Assembly (NCBI RefSeq): GCF_028657945.1
Contig: NZ_CP059693.1
Span: forward strand, 3,782,001-3,846,000
From: Thalassomonas haliotis
GTDB taxonomy: Bacteria; Pseudomonadota; Gammaproteobacteria; Enterobacterales; Alteromonadaceae
Length of the DNA stretch: 64,000 bases
Reading direction: 5' to 3'
Position numbers and translations under genes: made by a program. Below the pieces are notes generated by a model. It had not been told where the DNA came from. It ran no database searches and saw nothing but the letters and a program-made list of their open reading frames with translations. This document shows, piece by piece, positions 28,704-38,786 of the stretch. Position 1 is the stretch's first letter. The number at the start of each line of letters is the position of its first letter.

Positions 28704-30075
28704 CAAGGTGATCAAAGCGGGCACAACCGCAGAAAAGCAAAAAATACTGATTGTCGATGACGATCCCAGCCTGCTCAGGTTACTGGGGATCCGCTTATCT
28801 GCCGCCGGTTATGCCGTTGAGTCCGCCGCCAATGCCAAAATCGCCCTGGGCATACTGGAGAGTTTTCACCCGCAAATGGTGATCAGCGATCTGCGCATGG
28901 AAGGTATGGACGGCATGGCGTTATTTGAACAGATACGCAAACAACACCCCAATATGCCGGTGGTGATCATGACCGCCCACGGCACTATCCCCGATGCCAT
29001 AAATGCCACTAAACAGGGGGTATTCAGCTTTTTAACCAAGCCGTTTGAAAGCCAGGACTTGCTGGAAACCGTGCAGCAGGCAATCCGGCTGCAGCCGGCA
29101 TCACAGACCACCAAGGCAGAGCAGCAGCCGTGGCGGGAAAAGATCATCAGCCGCAGCACTGTCATGGAATCTTTACTGCAGCAAACCCAACAGGTAGCAC
29201 GCAGTGATTTTCCCCTGCTGATCCACAGCCAAAGCGGCACCGGCAAGGAATTGCTGGCCCAGGCGATTCACCAGGCCAGTAACCGCCACCAAAAACCTTT
29301 TACCGCCATTAACTGCGCCGCCATTCCCGAGCAATTGCTGGAGTCAGAATTATTCGGTCACAGTAAAGGTGCCTTTACCGGCGCGGAAAAAAACCATATA
29401 GGTTTATTCCAAGCCACCGACGGCGGTACCTTATTTTTAGATGAAATCGGCGATATGCCGATGACTTTCCAGGTAAAACTGCTGCGCGCCCTGCAGGAAA
29501 AAGAAATCAGACCGGTCGGCAGCACCCAATCGGTTAAGATTGATGTCCGCATTATTTCTGCTACCCACAAAAACCTGCAGCAAGCCATAGTCGATAACAG
29601 CTTCCGCGAAGACTTATATTACCGCTTAAACGTAGTGGAGCTGGAGTTGCCGCCACTGTCAGAGCGCCGTGAAGATATTCCGCTGCTGGCACAGCACTTT
29701 CTTAATCACTGCACCCAGCAGGTACACCAGGACATCAAGGGCTTTTCAGGCGAAGCGATGGAGCTGTTAATCTCCGCTCCCTGGCCCGGCAATATCCGCC
29801 AGTTGCAGAATGTGGTGGAACAAAGTGTGGCCTTAAGCACCGAGGTGCTGATCAGCGCAAATCTGGTTCGCAATGCCCTCAGGGACAAAACCACCCAACT
29901 GCCCTCCTTCGTTGAAGCCAGGGATCAGTTTGAGCGCGATTACCTGGCAAAACTGTTAAAACTCACTGCGGGTAATGTTTCCCAGGCAGCAAGAATTGCC
30001 CAGCGTAACCGCACCGAATTTTACAAACTGTTAAACCGCCATCACCTGACGGCAGAAGCCTTCCGGGAAGAATAA
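28693..30075 (+). CDS. glrR: Sigma-54-dependent response regulator GlrR/QseF
   Basis: A 460-residue activator. The receiver domain spans about 15-130 with phospho-Asp66 in ISDLRM. The AAA+ domain has Walker A SQSGTGKE, the sigma-54 contact loop GAFTGA, Walker B GGTLFLDEIGDM and an arginine-finger region. A Fis-type helix-turn-helix closes it (GNVSQAARIAQRNRTEFYKLL). The Walker A begins HSQSGTGKE where GESGTGKE is more common, a tolerated change. It is the last gene of the three-gene operon and is followed by a terminator. Confidence 0.92.
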   Translation: MGNNKVIKAGTTAEKQKILIVDDDPSLLRLLGIRLSAAGYAVESAANAKIALGILESFHPQMVISDLRMEGMDGMALFEQIRKQHPNMPVVIMTAHGTIPDAINATKQGVFSFLTKPFESQDLLETVQQAIRLQPASQTTKAEQQPWREKIISRSTVMESLLQQTQQVARSDFPLLIHSQSGTGKELLAQAIHQASNRHQKPFTAINCAAIPEQLLESELFGHSKGAFTGAEKNHIGLFQATDGGTLFLDEIGDMPMTFQVKLLRALQEKEIRPVGSTQSVKIDVRIISATHKNLQQAIVDNSFREDLYYRLNVVELELPPLSERREDIPLLAQHFLNHCTQQVHQDIKGFSGEAMELLISAPWPGNIRQLQNVVEQSVALSTEVLISANLVRNALRDKTTQLPSFVEARDQFERDYLAKLLKLTAGNVSQAARIAQRNRTEFYKLLNRHHLTAEAFREE

Positions 30076-30098
30076 GCAAAACTTTCCCGTAAAACGGC

Positions 30099-30138
30099 CC
30101 GGCAAAGGACGATAACAGACAACCTTTGCCGGTATTTT
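30099..30138 (+). terminator. Terminator of the glrK-qseG-glrR operon
   Basis: A perfect 10-bp stem, CCGGCAAAGG with CCTTTGCCGG, and a 14-base loop, followed by TATTTTC. Confidence 0.75.
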
Positions 30139-30324
30139 CACTTGTCACCAGCTTGGTTCTTCATCAACCAGCAAAGCCAGTAATTGATCTTTTACTACCT
30201 GCCTTTATGCTTTGTGCTTTCTGAATCTGCGCCGATGATACCAGGCCAGAACCGGTATTCACTGTGCTTTTATGTCTGCGAGCCGGTTTTCTGCCTGATA
30301 ATGGCCCCCTGCAAAATGGCGGGG

Positions 30325-31668
30325 TTAGCGCTGCAACGAGTCGCTGCGATGTTCAAAACTGAAACGGCCCTGTGACAGCAGCTCTGCGCTTTGGTCTCTT
30401 GGCGTAGTAAAAAACTCCACCGATAAACGCTCTGCCTGATTATCCACCTGAATATGTGCAAATCCCCAGACAAAACTTTTTGACCACAACAGCTCATATT
30501 GGGGGTAGCGTTGCTCCTGCTGCTCGGCAAAGGGCGTATGCTTGCCGCGCATCTTGGCCGCTGCGCCACTGATGATCAGGGGTAAAGGCGGTTTATTCCT
30601 TGTTTCATTGTTCGAAGAGTAAAGGGAGCAATCATCACTGAGCAGCTCTAAATCATGCTCATGGCCGGCGATATAGGCGTCGGCGTAGCGGCACAGGGAC
30701 GGCAAAATTAAACGGCGCAGGACATGGCCCTCACTATATTTTGTGCCGCCGACAGACCAGAGAATATGATGACCGTAGACTATTTTCCATTTCGCGGTCG
30801 AATTGGCCAGTCCCTGCTCAAGCCAGGCCAATTGCTTTTTATCTTCCCCCTTAACCGGGCTTTCATGGGGTTCAACCTCTTCCAACTCGGCGCTGCCGTT
30901 TGCCAGTGCCTGACTCAGTGCCATTTCACTGCCATCGGGATTAAGCGGCAGTTCGTAAAAACTTTGCCCCGATAACAGCATATTAGTATCTAGGACAAAA
31001 AATTCGATATCCTGCTCCGGCTCCCCTACCCTGTAGCGATAATAGCCTCGGGGGTCTAAGTGAAAATTCTTCTGATTGGACATCCATTTGCTTTGCAGCG
31101 CCACCCCTTTGCGGGAAGACTTCCAGTCATGGTTGCCCAGGGCAGAATAGATCACTAACCCGGGAGCTTGCTTAAAAAGTGGTAATAAAGGTTTTAAAAT
31201 CAAATCATCCATGCGCTTTTGATCGTCCCGGCCATCACCGGCATCGGCTCCCGAAGGATAAACATTATCACCGAGCTGGATGCCAAAATCACAGGCCCTT
31301 TGCCCGCAAAGCTTCGCCATCGCCTGACCCACGGCCCCAGCGCCCCCTTGCTCGGTAGCGATATTGGTACCTGGGTATACATAAATCGGCGCATGGTCAA
31401 ATTCAGCCAGCGGCCGGTGCTCTTCCAGCCAGTCCTGCTTTTCCTTGGCTATAAATTCGGCTTTGTTTCTCGGCTGCTGAATATGTTTTAACTTAGGGTA
31501 ATCGACATGGTAACCGCCATCCCCGAAAGCGAGAAAACTGATATTGCCTGTGGTTTGCCGGGGGCTTTGCCCGGCGGCTGTGGTTTGTTCCCCCTGATAA
31601 CTGCACGCTTGCAGCGCGGTTAAGGTAGACAGTAATGATAAAAAAACAGAGCGAGTTGTATGTTTCAT
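30325..31668 (-). CDS. Secreted metallophosphoesterase (acid phosphatase-like)
   Basis: A 447-residue exported phosphatase. The N-terminus is a signal or lipoprotein leader with a possible lipobox Cys22 (ALQAC). The calcineurin-like metal-site motifs are in order: FGDGG (Asp50), GDNVYPSG, GNHDW, YGHHILWS and AGHEHD. This set is typical of purple-acid-phosphatase-like enzymes that release phosphate from organic esters. AGGA precedes the ATG. It lies 68 bases downstream of a TonB-dependent receptor gene on the same strand, suggesting one operon for hydrolysis and uptake of a phosphorylated substrate. Confidence 0.88.
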   Translation of the reverse strand: MKHTTRSVFLSLLSTLTALQACSYQGEQTTAAGQSPRQTTGNISFLAFGDGGYHVDYPKLKHIQQPRNKAEFIAKEKQDWLEEHRPLAEFDHAPIYVYPGTNIATEQGGAGAVGQAMAKLCGQRACDFGIQLGDNVYPSGADAGDGRDDQKRMDDLILKPLLPLFKQAPGLVIYSALGNHDWKSSRKGVALQSKWMSNQKNFHLDPRGYYRYRVGEPEQDIEFFVLDTNMLLSGQSFYELPLNPDGSEMALSQALANGSAELEEVEPHESPVKGEDKKQLAWLEQGLANSTAKWKIVYGHHILWSVGGTKYSEGHVLRRLILPSLCRYADAYIAGHEHDLELLSDDCSLYSSNNETRNKPPLPLIISGAAAKMRGKHTPFAEQQEQRYPQYELLWSKSFVWGFAHIQVDNQAERLSVEFFTTPRDQSAELLSQGRFSFEHRSDSLQR

Positions 31669-31736
31669 TTTTTTCCTGATTTTCGGACCTGCAAGCGGAT
31701 AAAGCTGCAGGCCGATATTTCCTGAACGACGAAAAA

Positions 31737-34556
31737 TTATAAAGAATTGATGGTAAACCCTAATTCAAAACCGGAGCCGTATTGTTCATATTGATAGTTA
31801 TATTGCTTACTGCCGTGATATAAATAATAAGGTTCGTCCGTTAAATTCACGGCATTAACATAAAACTGTAGACTTTCACTGAAATAATATTTTCCACTAA
31901 AATCCAGCTGGGTATGGGCATGCTGATAAACCCGGGTCTGCTGATCTTCAAACTGGAAGTTTTTGCCTTTATAACTGGTGCTTAAACGTAAACTCACCCG
32001 GTTATTCTCATATCCGAGGATCAGATTGGCCAGGGTGTCGGCCTGGTTGGGCAATTTATCGTCGGCATCAACTAACGTGGTATTAACGCTGAGCAAGAAG
32101 CCCGAATCAAAACTTTTATGCCATGCCAACTCTACTCCGGTCAACGAAGCACTGCCGCCGTTAACCGGCTGGAGCACTTCTTCAAAACCCTGCCATTGGC
32201 CGTTATCCTGCACTTCTTTACTGGTAATAAAGTTATCTATGTCTTTATAAAATAACCCCGCCGACAGCATGCCAATATGCCCGGGGTAATACTCCAGCGA
32301 GAAATCCAGGTTTTGCGACTCATACGGAGCCAGCTCGGGATTGCCGACTTCGGCTTTGCGCTCGGTGCTAACAGCCCCGTCAGCTGCTGAAATCTCCGTC
32401 TCAATCAGCTGATAGGCGGCCGACTCGCTAAATTCAGGTCGTGCCAGGGTTTGGGTATAGGCAAAGCGGGAAAGCAGATCATCACTGATGTTGTAACGGA
32501 CATTAATACCGGGCAACCAGTGGTGATAATCTTTGTTCACCTGCCAGGGGCTGATATCGACGCTTTTTTCCCCGGCAATATCCTCCGTCAGCTCAACGCG
32601 ATTACCCCGGGTATCAAAACGTGTGCCTTCATAGCGCAGTCCCGCGACCACTTGCCAGTGATCGATATCTAAGGTCACCATGGCATAAGCGGCAAAAATC
32701 TCTTCTTTACTGGTATAGGAATTGCCGCGGCTTTCAATATCGGATTCAAGGGTATTTAGCTCGAAATCCTGATGCCGGTTATTTACCAGATCCCGCAAGC
32801 CGCCCCTGGATAATCCGGGACCAAAATCTGCCCACTCATAATCCAGGCTGCCACCGGCAAATGACCCTGCGTTAATGTTATCAAAACCGCCGTCATAAAC
32901 CTGCACCCGGACCTTGCTGGATTTTTCCCGGCTGCGATATTTGCCGCCAAATTTCATCCTGGCATTATGATCATGCCAGAGTAAATCTTTACTTAAGTCA
33001 ACACTTAAGCTGACTTCTTTATCCCGGCTGTTATTATCTTCAAACACCACTTCATCCAGGGGGAAATGCGATAAATCACCGCCCGGTTCATCTTCTGTCA
33101 ATCTAGGCACATCACCGGATGTTTGATAACCGAGCGCCAAATCTTCTTGGGCAAAGGCGACATCGAGACGATCCGGCTCTTTCTCAGTGGATTTTGAATA
33201 ACCTAACTGGTATTCCAGCTGCCAGGCCTTAAGCTGGTGTTCACCGCCGGCCACCACAGATAAAATTTCCTGAACTTGTTTCCTGTCCTTGCTATCGCGC
33301 TCCATTACGGCATCGCTAAAACTGGCGCTATTGGCGCTATATCCGGTTAAATCAATGGCCCCTTTGTCGAATTTATACTGCTTGCGCTGGCGGTATTCAT
33401 CATCGGAAAATTCACTGTATAAGGTTCTCAGATAATATTTATCCATGACTGATGTATGCAGGTCAAAGTTCAGGGCAGCGCCGAGGCGTTCACGTTCTAT
33501 GCGATACAAGCGCTGCTCTATTTCTTCGGCGCCAAAAATTTCAACTTCTTCTCCGCTGGCGATATCTTCTACTTTCATTTCTCCCCAGCCGCCGTCGGTT
33601 TCAATATTTTGTGAGCCAAATTCACGTTTAAACCAGGACAGCGCCGTAGCGACCCCTAATTCGCCCCCTGAGTCTAACTGATAGATATCAGAGAAACTGC
33701 CGGATAATTTGGGGCTGGTTTCACTCACCTGCTCGTTATAGGATGACTGGGCGCTAAAGCTGTAATTTTGCCCGCGGCGATCAAAAGCACTTAAGCTTTT
33801 GACTTCAATAGAGCCGCCAATAGCATTGGCATCCATATCCGGGGTGACGGTTTTACTCACTTCCAAAGAGGCGATCACTTCGCTGGGAATAACGTCCATG
33901 GCAACGCTGCGCACCCCGGCCCCGGGAGACGGTACGCTTAAGCCGTTAATGGTCACATTATTAAGATTAGGATCTATACCTCGGATACCGACAAAACGCC
34001 CTTCCCCCTGATCCCTTTGAATCGAGATCCCCGGCAAGTGCTGTAGTGCCTCGGCGGCATTTTGATCCGGCAATTGCCCGATGGCGTCACTGCTGACAAT
34101 GGCGATCATTTTATTGGCATTTTTCTGGCGGTTAATCGCCCCTGCCTGACCGGCGCGCTGGCCATAAACAATAACGTTATCCATCGCCCGCAGCTCATTG
34201 CCGATAACATAATCTTGTTTATTAATTGCTCCCTGCCTTACCCGGATAGTTTTACGGACCTCTGGTGCCCCCAGATAATTAATAACTAAAGTAAACTCAC
34301 CCAAGGGCAAATCATTGAAATGAAAAACCCCTTGCCTGTTACTGACAGTGCTTAAGCCAAGCTCTTCAATACTTATTTGCGCCCCTTGAAAATTCACCTT
34401 GTGCTTGCTGTCGGTAATACGTCCTTCTATATGGTTATTACTATTTAAGGCAGCAACATCTGCGGCAAAAACCGGCGGGGAAATCGCTAATGCCAGTGTT
34501 GAAGTCAGCGCCAGGGCTAAAGGTTGCCGTCGAAAAAATGGTCCACGCTTGTCCAT
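31737..34556 (-). CDS. TonB-dependent receptor with carboxypeptidase-regulatory-like N-terminal domain
   Basis: About 939 residues. The signal peptide ends at PPVFAADV. A beta-sandwich domain (about 45-120, IEGRITDSKHKVNFQGAQI) follows, then a plug domain with GQLPDQNAAEALQHLPGI and DPNLNNVTINGL, and a barrel ending FELGFTINSL. AAGAGAG before the second in-frame ATG (34556) favours that start; another ATG lies at 34577. The class is common in Alteromonadales for uptake of glycans or organophosphates. Pairing with the downstream phosphatase argues for a phosphorylated ligand, by inference. Confidence 0.9.
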   Translation of the reverse strand: MDKRGPFFRRQPLALALTSTLALAISPPVFAADVAALNSNNHIEGRITDSKHKVNFQGAQISIEELGLSTVSNRQGVFHFNDLPLGEFTLVINYLGAPEVRKTIRVRQGAINKQDYVIGNELRAMDNVIVYGQRAGQAGAINRQKNANKMIAIVSSDAIGQLPDQNAAEALQHLPGISIQRDQGEGRFVGIRGIDPNLNNVTINGLSVPSPGAGVRSVAMDVIPSEVIASLEVSKTVTPDMDANAIGGSIEVKSLSAFDRRGQNYSFSAQSSYNEQVSETSPKLSGSFSDIYQLDSGGELGVATALSWFKREFGSQNIETDGGWGEMKVEDIASGEEVEIFGAEEIEQRLYRIERERLGAALNFDLHTSVMDKYYLRTLYSEFSDDEYRQRKQYKFDKGAIDLTGYSANSASFSDAVMERDSKDRKQVQEILSVVAGGEHQLKAWQLEYQLGYSKSTEKEPDRLDVAFAQEDLALGYQTSGDVPRLTEDEPGGDLSHFPLDEVVFEDNNSRDKEVSLSVDLSKDLLWHDHNARMKFGGKYRSREKSSKVRVQVYDGGFDNINAGSFAGGSLDYEWADFGPGLSRGGLRDLVNNRHQDFELNTLESDIESRGNSYTSKEEIFAAYAMVTLDIDHWQVVAGLRYEGTRFDTRGNRVELTEDIAGEKSVDISPWQVNKDYHHWLPGINVRYNISDDLLSRFAYTQTLARPEFSESAAYQLIETEISAADGAVSTERKAEVGNPELAPYESQNLDFSLEYYPGHIGMLSAGLFYKDIDNFITSKEVQDNGQWQGFEEVLQPVNGGSASLTGVELAWHKSFDSGFLLSVNTTLVDADDKLPNQADTLANLILGYENNRVSLRLSTSYKGKNFQFEDQQTRVYQHAHTQLDFSGKYYFSESLQFYVNAVNLTDEPYYLYHGSKQYNYQYEQYGSGFELGFTINSL

Positions 34557-34775
34557 ATCCACTCTCTTGGTATTCATTAATGGGATGTCGGTTTTGGAGC
34601 GCTAGGCTATACAAGCAAGATGACAATAAGATTTCAACTTTATTGCCTGGTGATGAAATCCTTAATATTTATGTCAGTAACAGGTTATCAGGAGGAAACT
34701 TAGTTAAAACCTGAATAACAACAGGCTAATAAGGTCAACATCACAATGTTTACCAAAAGCTTATGTCTTTAATGC

Positions 34776-34803
34776 TTCCCGGGCAAAAACGTTGCCCCGG
34801 GAG
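34776..34803 (-). terminator. GC-rich hairpin after the 405-residue gene
   Basis: TCCCGGGGCAA and TTGCCCGGGA arms pair with one bulged base. No good T-tract follows on the minus strand, so it is only a possible terminator. Confidence 0.45.
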
Positions 34804-34818
34804 TAAGTTCAGCTGTAA

Positions 34819-36036
34819 TTAACTGTGTTCAAAGTAGATACGATAGGTAGAGGACCAGATTGGAAAATTCACTTCCACCATATAACAGACAAAATCGTCT
34901 TTATTCAGGCGGGCAAAATTAAACAGGTAATCCGTCATTTCCCCGACAGCCAGACCAGCAATATTTTTCGCCCGCGGCGAGGAGGCATGTAGAACATTTA
35001 ATTCGGGAAACTCCGCCAGACGCTCGGTCCACAATTCATCCGCCCTGAGCTTACCTTCTTCAACCTTTTGATTTCCAAGATAACAACCAACATTAACCGA
35101 ACTGCGCATATCGAGTTTTTTATCTAAAAATACCATCATCACCAGTTTTTCGGTGGGATTTTTAATACTGATGCTGGTGGAGCTGCACTGGCTTGGATGT
35201 ACTAAAGGATTTGCCAGTTCATCGGGATTGGTAAATAAAAAGCTGGCATCAAAAGGTCCGCCTTCGTTGACATCATTAAAGACAATGGCGGAGTTACTGG
35301 CAGAGTAACTGGAGTAGGCCTGTTTGAGTGCCGGATCGGAAAATTCCTCGATTATGCCAATACGAAACTGGTTGTTTTCAATGTACGAATCGGCCGTGAT
35401 TTGATCCGGTGCGGTAAATCCCTCGGGATTGGGATGCGTGTAAAATTGCACAAAAGGCGGCGCTTCTTTGCTGCGGGTAATACCCCTTTTTGATACCAGC
35501 GCCACTTCCTGTAAAAACGCTTTATCAAAACTGTTTTCCGTCAACACATGGCAGGCAAACAAGCTATCGACGGACGAGTCTAAAAGTTGTTTAGAACTGA
35601 GAAAGTGCTGCTTTCTTTTATTTTCTGCCGTGAACGCCTGATTGTTTTCATCAGCGCAGCCCTGTGCATCGGTCAATAAGCGTTTAAGCTCGGCGTGACT
35701 GCGGGCATATTGTTTGATCTGCAGGTTAAAAACCTGAACCGCTTTTTCGGCTTCAAGCATTAACTGCGCCTCCTGCAGCTGGGCTGAAACCTTAACGATG
35801 AATTCTTCTAAGCCCGAGATTCCCGGCAATAAACACAAGACCTGCTGACCATTGTCACTTTTTTGTATGGCATTAAGCAGCCGCTGGCAATTTGAGCGAT
35901 TATAATCGAGCCAGGCAGACATACCTGAAATAGATTGTGCTGCCTGTGGAAACTTAGCAATTAAATGGCGCAATACATTTTTTAAATTTTCCCCGGTGCG
36001 GCCCAGGGCGACAATATCTTCTTTTTTTAATGGCAT
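34819..36036 (-). CDS. Hypothetical protein, possibly helix-turn-helix N-terminus with large C-terminal domain
   Basis: A 405-residue soluble protein. The first 90 residues are helical and include SAWLDYNRSNCQRLLNAI followed by LCLLPGISGLEEFI. This is reminiscent of putative regulators in which a winged-helix-like segment precedes an LPG-G-L motif, but I cannot name the family. The remainder is alpha/beta with no catalytic motif that I recognise. No signal peptide. It is transcribed alone between two terminator-like hairpins. Confidence 0.7.
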   Translation of the reverse strand: MPLKKEDIVALGRTGENLKNVLRHLIAKFPQAAQSISGMSAWLDYNRSNCQRLLNAIQKSDNGQQVLCLLPGISGLEEFIVKVSAQLQEAQLMLEAEKAVQVFNLQIKQYARSHAELKRLLTDAQGCADENNQAFTAENKRKQHFLSSKQLLDSSVDSLFACHVLTENSFDKAFLQEVALVSKRGITRSKEAPPFVQFYTHPNPEGFTAPDQITADSYIENNQFRIGIIEEFSDPALKQAYSSYSASNSAIVFNDVNEGGPFDASFLFTNPDELANPLVHPSQCSSTSISIKNPTEKLVMMVFLDKKLDMRSSVNVGCYLGNQKVEEGKLRADELWTERLAEFPELNVLHASSPRAKNIAGLAVGEMTDYLFNFARLNKDDFVCYMVEVNFPIWSSTYRIYFEHS

Positions 36037-36186
36037 AGTTTTTATTAGTGGCGTAGCTTTTATTAGGCCTTAGCTATTATCAGTGAGGTAATATATGGCG
36101 CTGCTTCATTTTTATCGCCTTACTGTATCATAGCTGATGATATTAAAGGAAATTAACACAAGAACCCGGCCTAAAGCGGCAGATAA

Positions 36187-36215
36187 AACAAAGGAGCACA
36201 TCCGGCTCCTTTGTT
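36187..36215 (-). terminator. Terminator downstream of the serine protease gene
   Basis: A perfect 11-bp stem, AACAAAGGAGC with GCTCCTTTGTT, loop of 7, followed on the minus strand by TTATCT. It lies about 240 bases past the protease stop. The untranslated stretch between has no convincing gene. Confidence 0.7.
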
Positions 36216-36451
36216 TGACTAAAATGTTACTTGAAGGTTTTACATCCTGCCCGGTGAAAACCGTGCAACCAGGCTCACGATTTTATTTACAGGATAACCT
36301 GAAGCTATCTCTGTGTTGGCAAGTCTTCCCTGGCATAAAGATTTAACTGAATAACATCAAGCGTTAAGTAAAGACCGCTCTTTTATTAAATCATCAAGGG
36401 AGGGAGCTTAACGATAAACAAAATAGCGGTACTTATTCCACTTAAGCCTGA

Positions 36452-37717
36452 TTATCTGTCGGTACAGGCCCCTAAGTCTCTCCAGACATTGCTGAAAATA
36501 TTCGGCTGCGCGCCGGCAGACCACCAAATCGCTTGATATTTTCGGTTTTGGTAACTTACGACATCATTTAACGCATAGATAGTTCCGCTATTCCACGCCG
36601 CAAGACCGTCACAGCCGTCATCATGACCTATTTTAACCAGACTGGAAGTGGCTCCCGTTTGGCCTTTAGTGTCGGTTACCGTCAAGGTTACGATATAGTC
36701 ACCGTCCTGAGCATAATAATGGTTAGGCTCCCGGGCAGTTGACCCTGGCGAACCGTCACCAAAGTCCCAATAATAACCCTCTATACCTTTATCGTCCGTT
36801 GATGCATCGCTAAAGCTGACATTATTGCCCGTTACCGTGCTGCTAAACCTTGCCACGGGTTTTTCATCACCGCCAGGGCCAGTGGTGATACCGGTTTTAC
36901 GCTCGATCCAGTCGGTATAGCTGCTGGTACGGGTGAACGCCGTTGCCCCCTGACATGAGCGACCCCAACTCACGGTGCCCATGCTATAAACAACGCCGTT
37001 GGCATTTACCGCAAAAGGACCACCACTGTCGCCATTACAAGCCGATGTACCGTTGGGGCCGCCGCCACAGATCACAGAATTTGGCACATTAGACTGCAAC
37101 TGGCTGCTACAGTTTGCGTTTGACAGTACCGGCAAGGCAACTTCTCTTAACACATCGCTCGGGCTGCCGTTATTGCTGGTAAGTCCCCACCCCGAAACCG
37201 TCACATAACTGCCAACACCGGCATATTGACTTTCAATGGCCGCCGTCGGCAGTTTTGCCGGGGTATATTGGCTGTCAGCCGGCGTAGCCAAACGTAATAA
37301 GCCGATATCATAACCGGTTTGATAACCGCCGGAGCGCCAGTTTTCATGGGTAATGATCTGGCTTACCCTGTGGGTATCACCGTCATTGGCCCTGAGACTG
37401 TGGGCGCCAACTTTGACCGTCAGGGTATTGGTTGAAACCTGGCCTAAACAATGGGCCGCCGTTAACACCCACTCACTACTGATCAAAGTACCACCACACC
37501 CCTGTTGGCCATTTAGCAATAAAGCTACTTGATGGGGTTTTGAATAGGGAGCAGTCACACTGCCGCCAACGATCTGGATACCGACGTCCCGGGCGGGCTT
37601 ATCAACTTCAGACAAACAATGGCCGCCAGCAGAGACAAAACCACTTGCTAAAATTGCACTTTTTAACATCCGGCTAAGCTTGTTGCCATTGAGAGTCTTC
37701 TTCGCTTCTTTCAACAT
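36452..37717 (-). CDS. Secreted trypsin-like serine protease with PKD and chitin-binding domains
   Basis: A 421-residue secreted enzyme. After a signal peptide and short propeptide the mature S1 domain begins at IVGG (residue 49). The catalytic triad is His89 (TAAHC), Asp137 (YDIGLL) and Ser231 (GDSGGP). The three residues of VSWGR match the usual S1 substrate pocket. A PKD domain covers about 288-365 (YYWDFGDGSPGS), and a C-terminal CBM5/12 carbohydrate-binding module covers about 372-415 (AWNSGTIYALNDVVSYQNRKY). This suggests the protease is tethered to chitin or a similar polymer. Paired Cys residues fit an extracellular protein. It is monocistronic. Confidence 0.93.
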   Translation of the reverse strand: MLKEAKKTLNGNKLSRMLKSAILASGFVSAGGHCLSEVDKPARDVGIQIVGGSVTAPYSKPHQVALLLNGQQGCGGTLISSEWVLTAAHCLGQVSTNTLTVKVGAHSLRANDGDTHRVSQIITHENWRSGGYQTGYDIGLLRLATPADSQYTPAKLPTAAIESQYAGVGSYVTVSGWGLTSNNGSPSDVLREVALPVLSNANCSSQLQSNVPNSVICGGGPNGTSACNGDSGGPFAVNANGVVYSMGTVSWGRSCQGATAFTRTSSYTDWIERKTGITTGPGGDEKPVARFSSTVTGNNVSFSDASTDDKGIEGYYWDFGDGSPGSTAREPNHYYAQDGDYIVTLTVTDTKGQTGATSSLVKIGHDDGCDGLAAWNSGTIYALNDVVSYQNRKYQAIWWSAGAQPNIFSNVWRDLGACTDR

Positions 37718-38786
37718 AATTATTCCTTTATTTTATTATTTTATAATGCTTTGTAATTTTATTTTTTCAGCACACCTCATCCGAGGCGAATCTTAGATAT
37801 AATCTCAGAAGCACCCAAGATCAAGTTTTATTTTTCACCGCTTTATGGTCAAATAGCAGGCAGCACTGGAAGTAGGCCAATTAAAACCACTTAAAAACAA
37901 CCTCTTGAGACAAATCAGCTCTGACAAAAAAATTCATTTAATTGGCCACTTTTTTGAGATAAAAGGCGCCCGCTTCATTTTGCTGTCATAAGAAAAGAGT
38001 AGAGGGCAGTATTTTTTAGTTTGTCAGCGGGGGGAGCAGAGCGCTTGCTGTTTGCCCGATTAAAATATTGCACTAAAGAAAAGTATCTGCGGCAATAAAA
38101 GTTCATTTGAGTTAACCGCTATTCATACCTGCTATCGTGATAACATATAACTTCACCAAACAAGCATCCGTAACCGGGTGTGAACGCTTCCTTGCTAATT
38201 TCAGCTCCGGCTGACACGTCAAAAAAATCTGAGCATAGCCCCCAGATCAATATTAAGCATTTAAAATAGCAATAATGTTAAATAAAGATATCTGCTGCTT
38301 GGTTAATGAACAGCCCAACATTAGCGCAGACTCAGGAGGTTGTGACGATAAAACAAAACTTCCATTTTAGTGTTATTTATCCGTTTTGATAGGCCTGAGT
38401 AAAGTATTTACGGACTCCCCCGGCTCGGGCACTGTATATATCAGGAGAAACCACAAAAAGGCAGCGAGCAATCCGGCTGTAATAAACCATATTCTGATTT
38501 TTATCCGCCAATAAAGGCTGCCGACAATAAGATTTATTTATAGTAAACCTGGCTGTCATTTATAAATATGCACTGCCTCACACAAAAACAAATATAACAT
38601 TACAAATCAAACAATAACATCCAGGCATTGCCATTGATGGCCCAGGGTCCTTATCAAGCCCCCCTAAAAGCATTAACATTAATTACACACCATTACAAAA
38701 TCTTGATAACCAAATAAAACTCCCGCTATACTATAGGAACCAATCAGGAAGCCTGCTTCCCATTCAGTAAAACAACGGAGAAATGA
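37718..38786. other. Long AT-rich intergenic region
   Basis: About 1.07 kb between divergent genes without a supportable coding sequence. A 60-codon frame at 38377-38559 lacks a ribosome site and known similarity. The protease-proximal part contains an 11-bp inverted repeat described separately. The rest shows only AT-rich sequence suited to promoters. Confidence 0.5.
37875..37947. repeat. Spaced inverted repeat GGCCAATTAAA / TTTAATTGGCC
   Basis: Two perfect 11-base arms, 37875-37885 and 37937-37947, are separated by 51 bases about 160-230 bp upstream of the protease start. It could be a paired operator for a looping regulator, or chance in AT-rich DNA. Confidence 0.5.

Noticed and set aside
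36137-36346. 69-codon plus-strand frame
   Set aside because: It runs across the perfect 11-bp terminator stem at 36187-36215, has no ribosome site and no recognisable similarity.
38377-38559. 60-codon minus-strand frame in the long intergenic region
   Set aside because: No ribosome site, unnatural composition and no family similarity.
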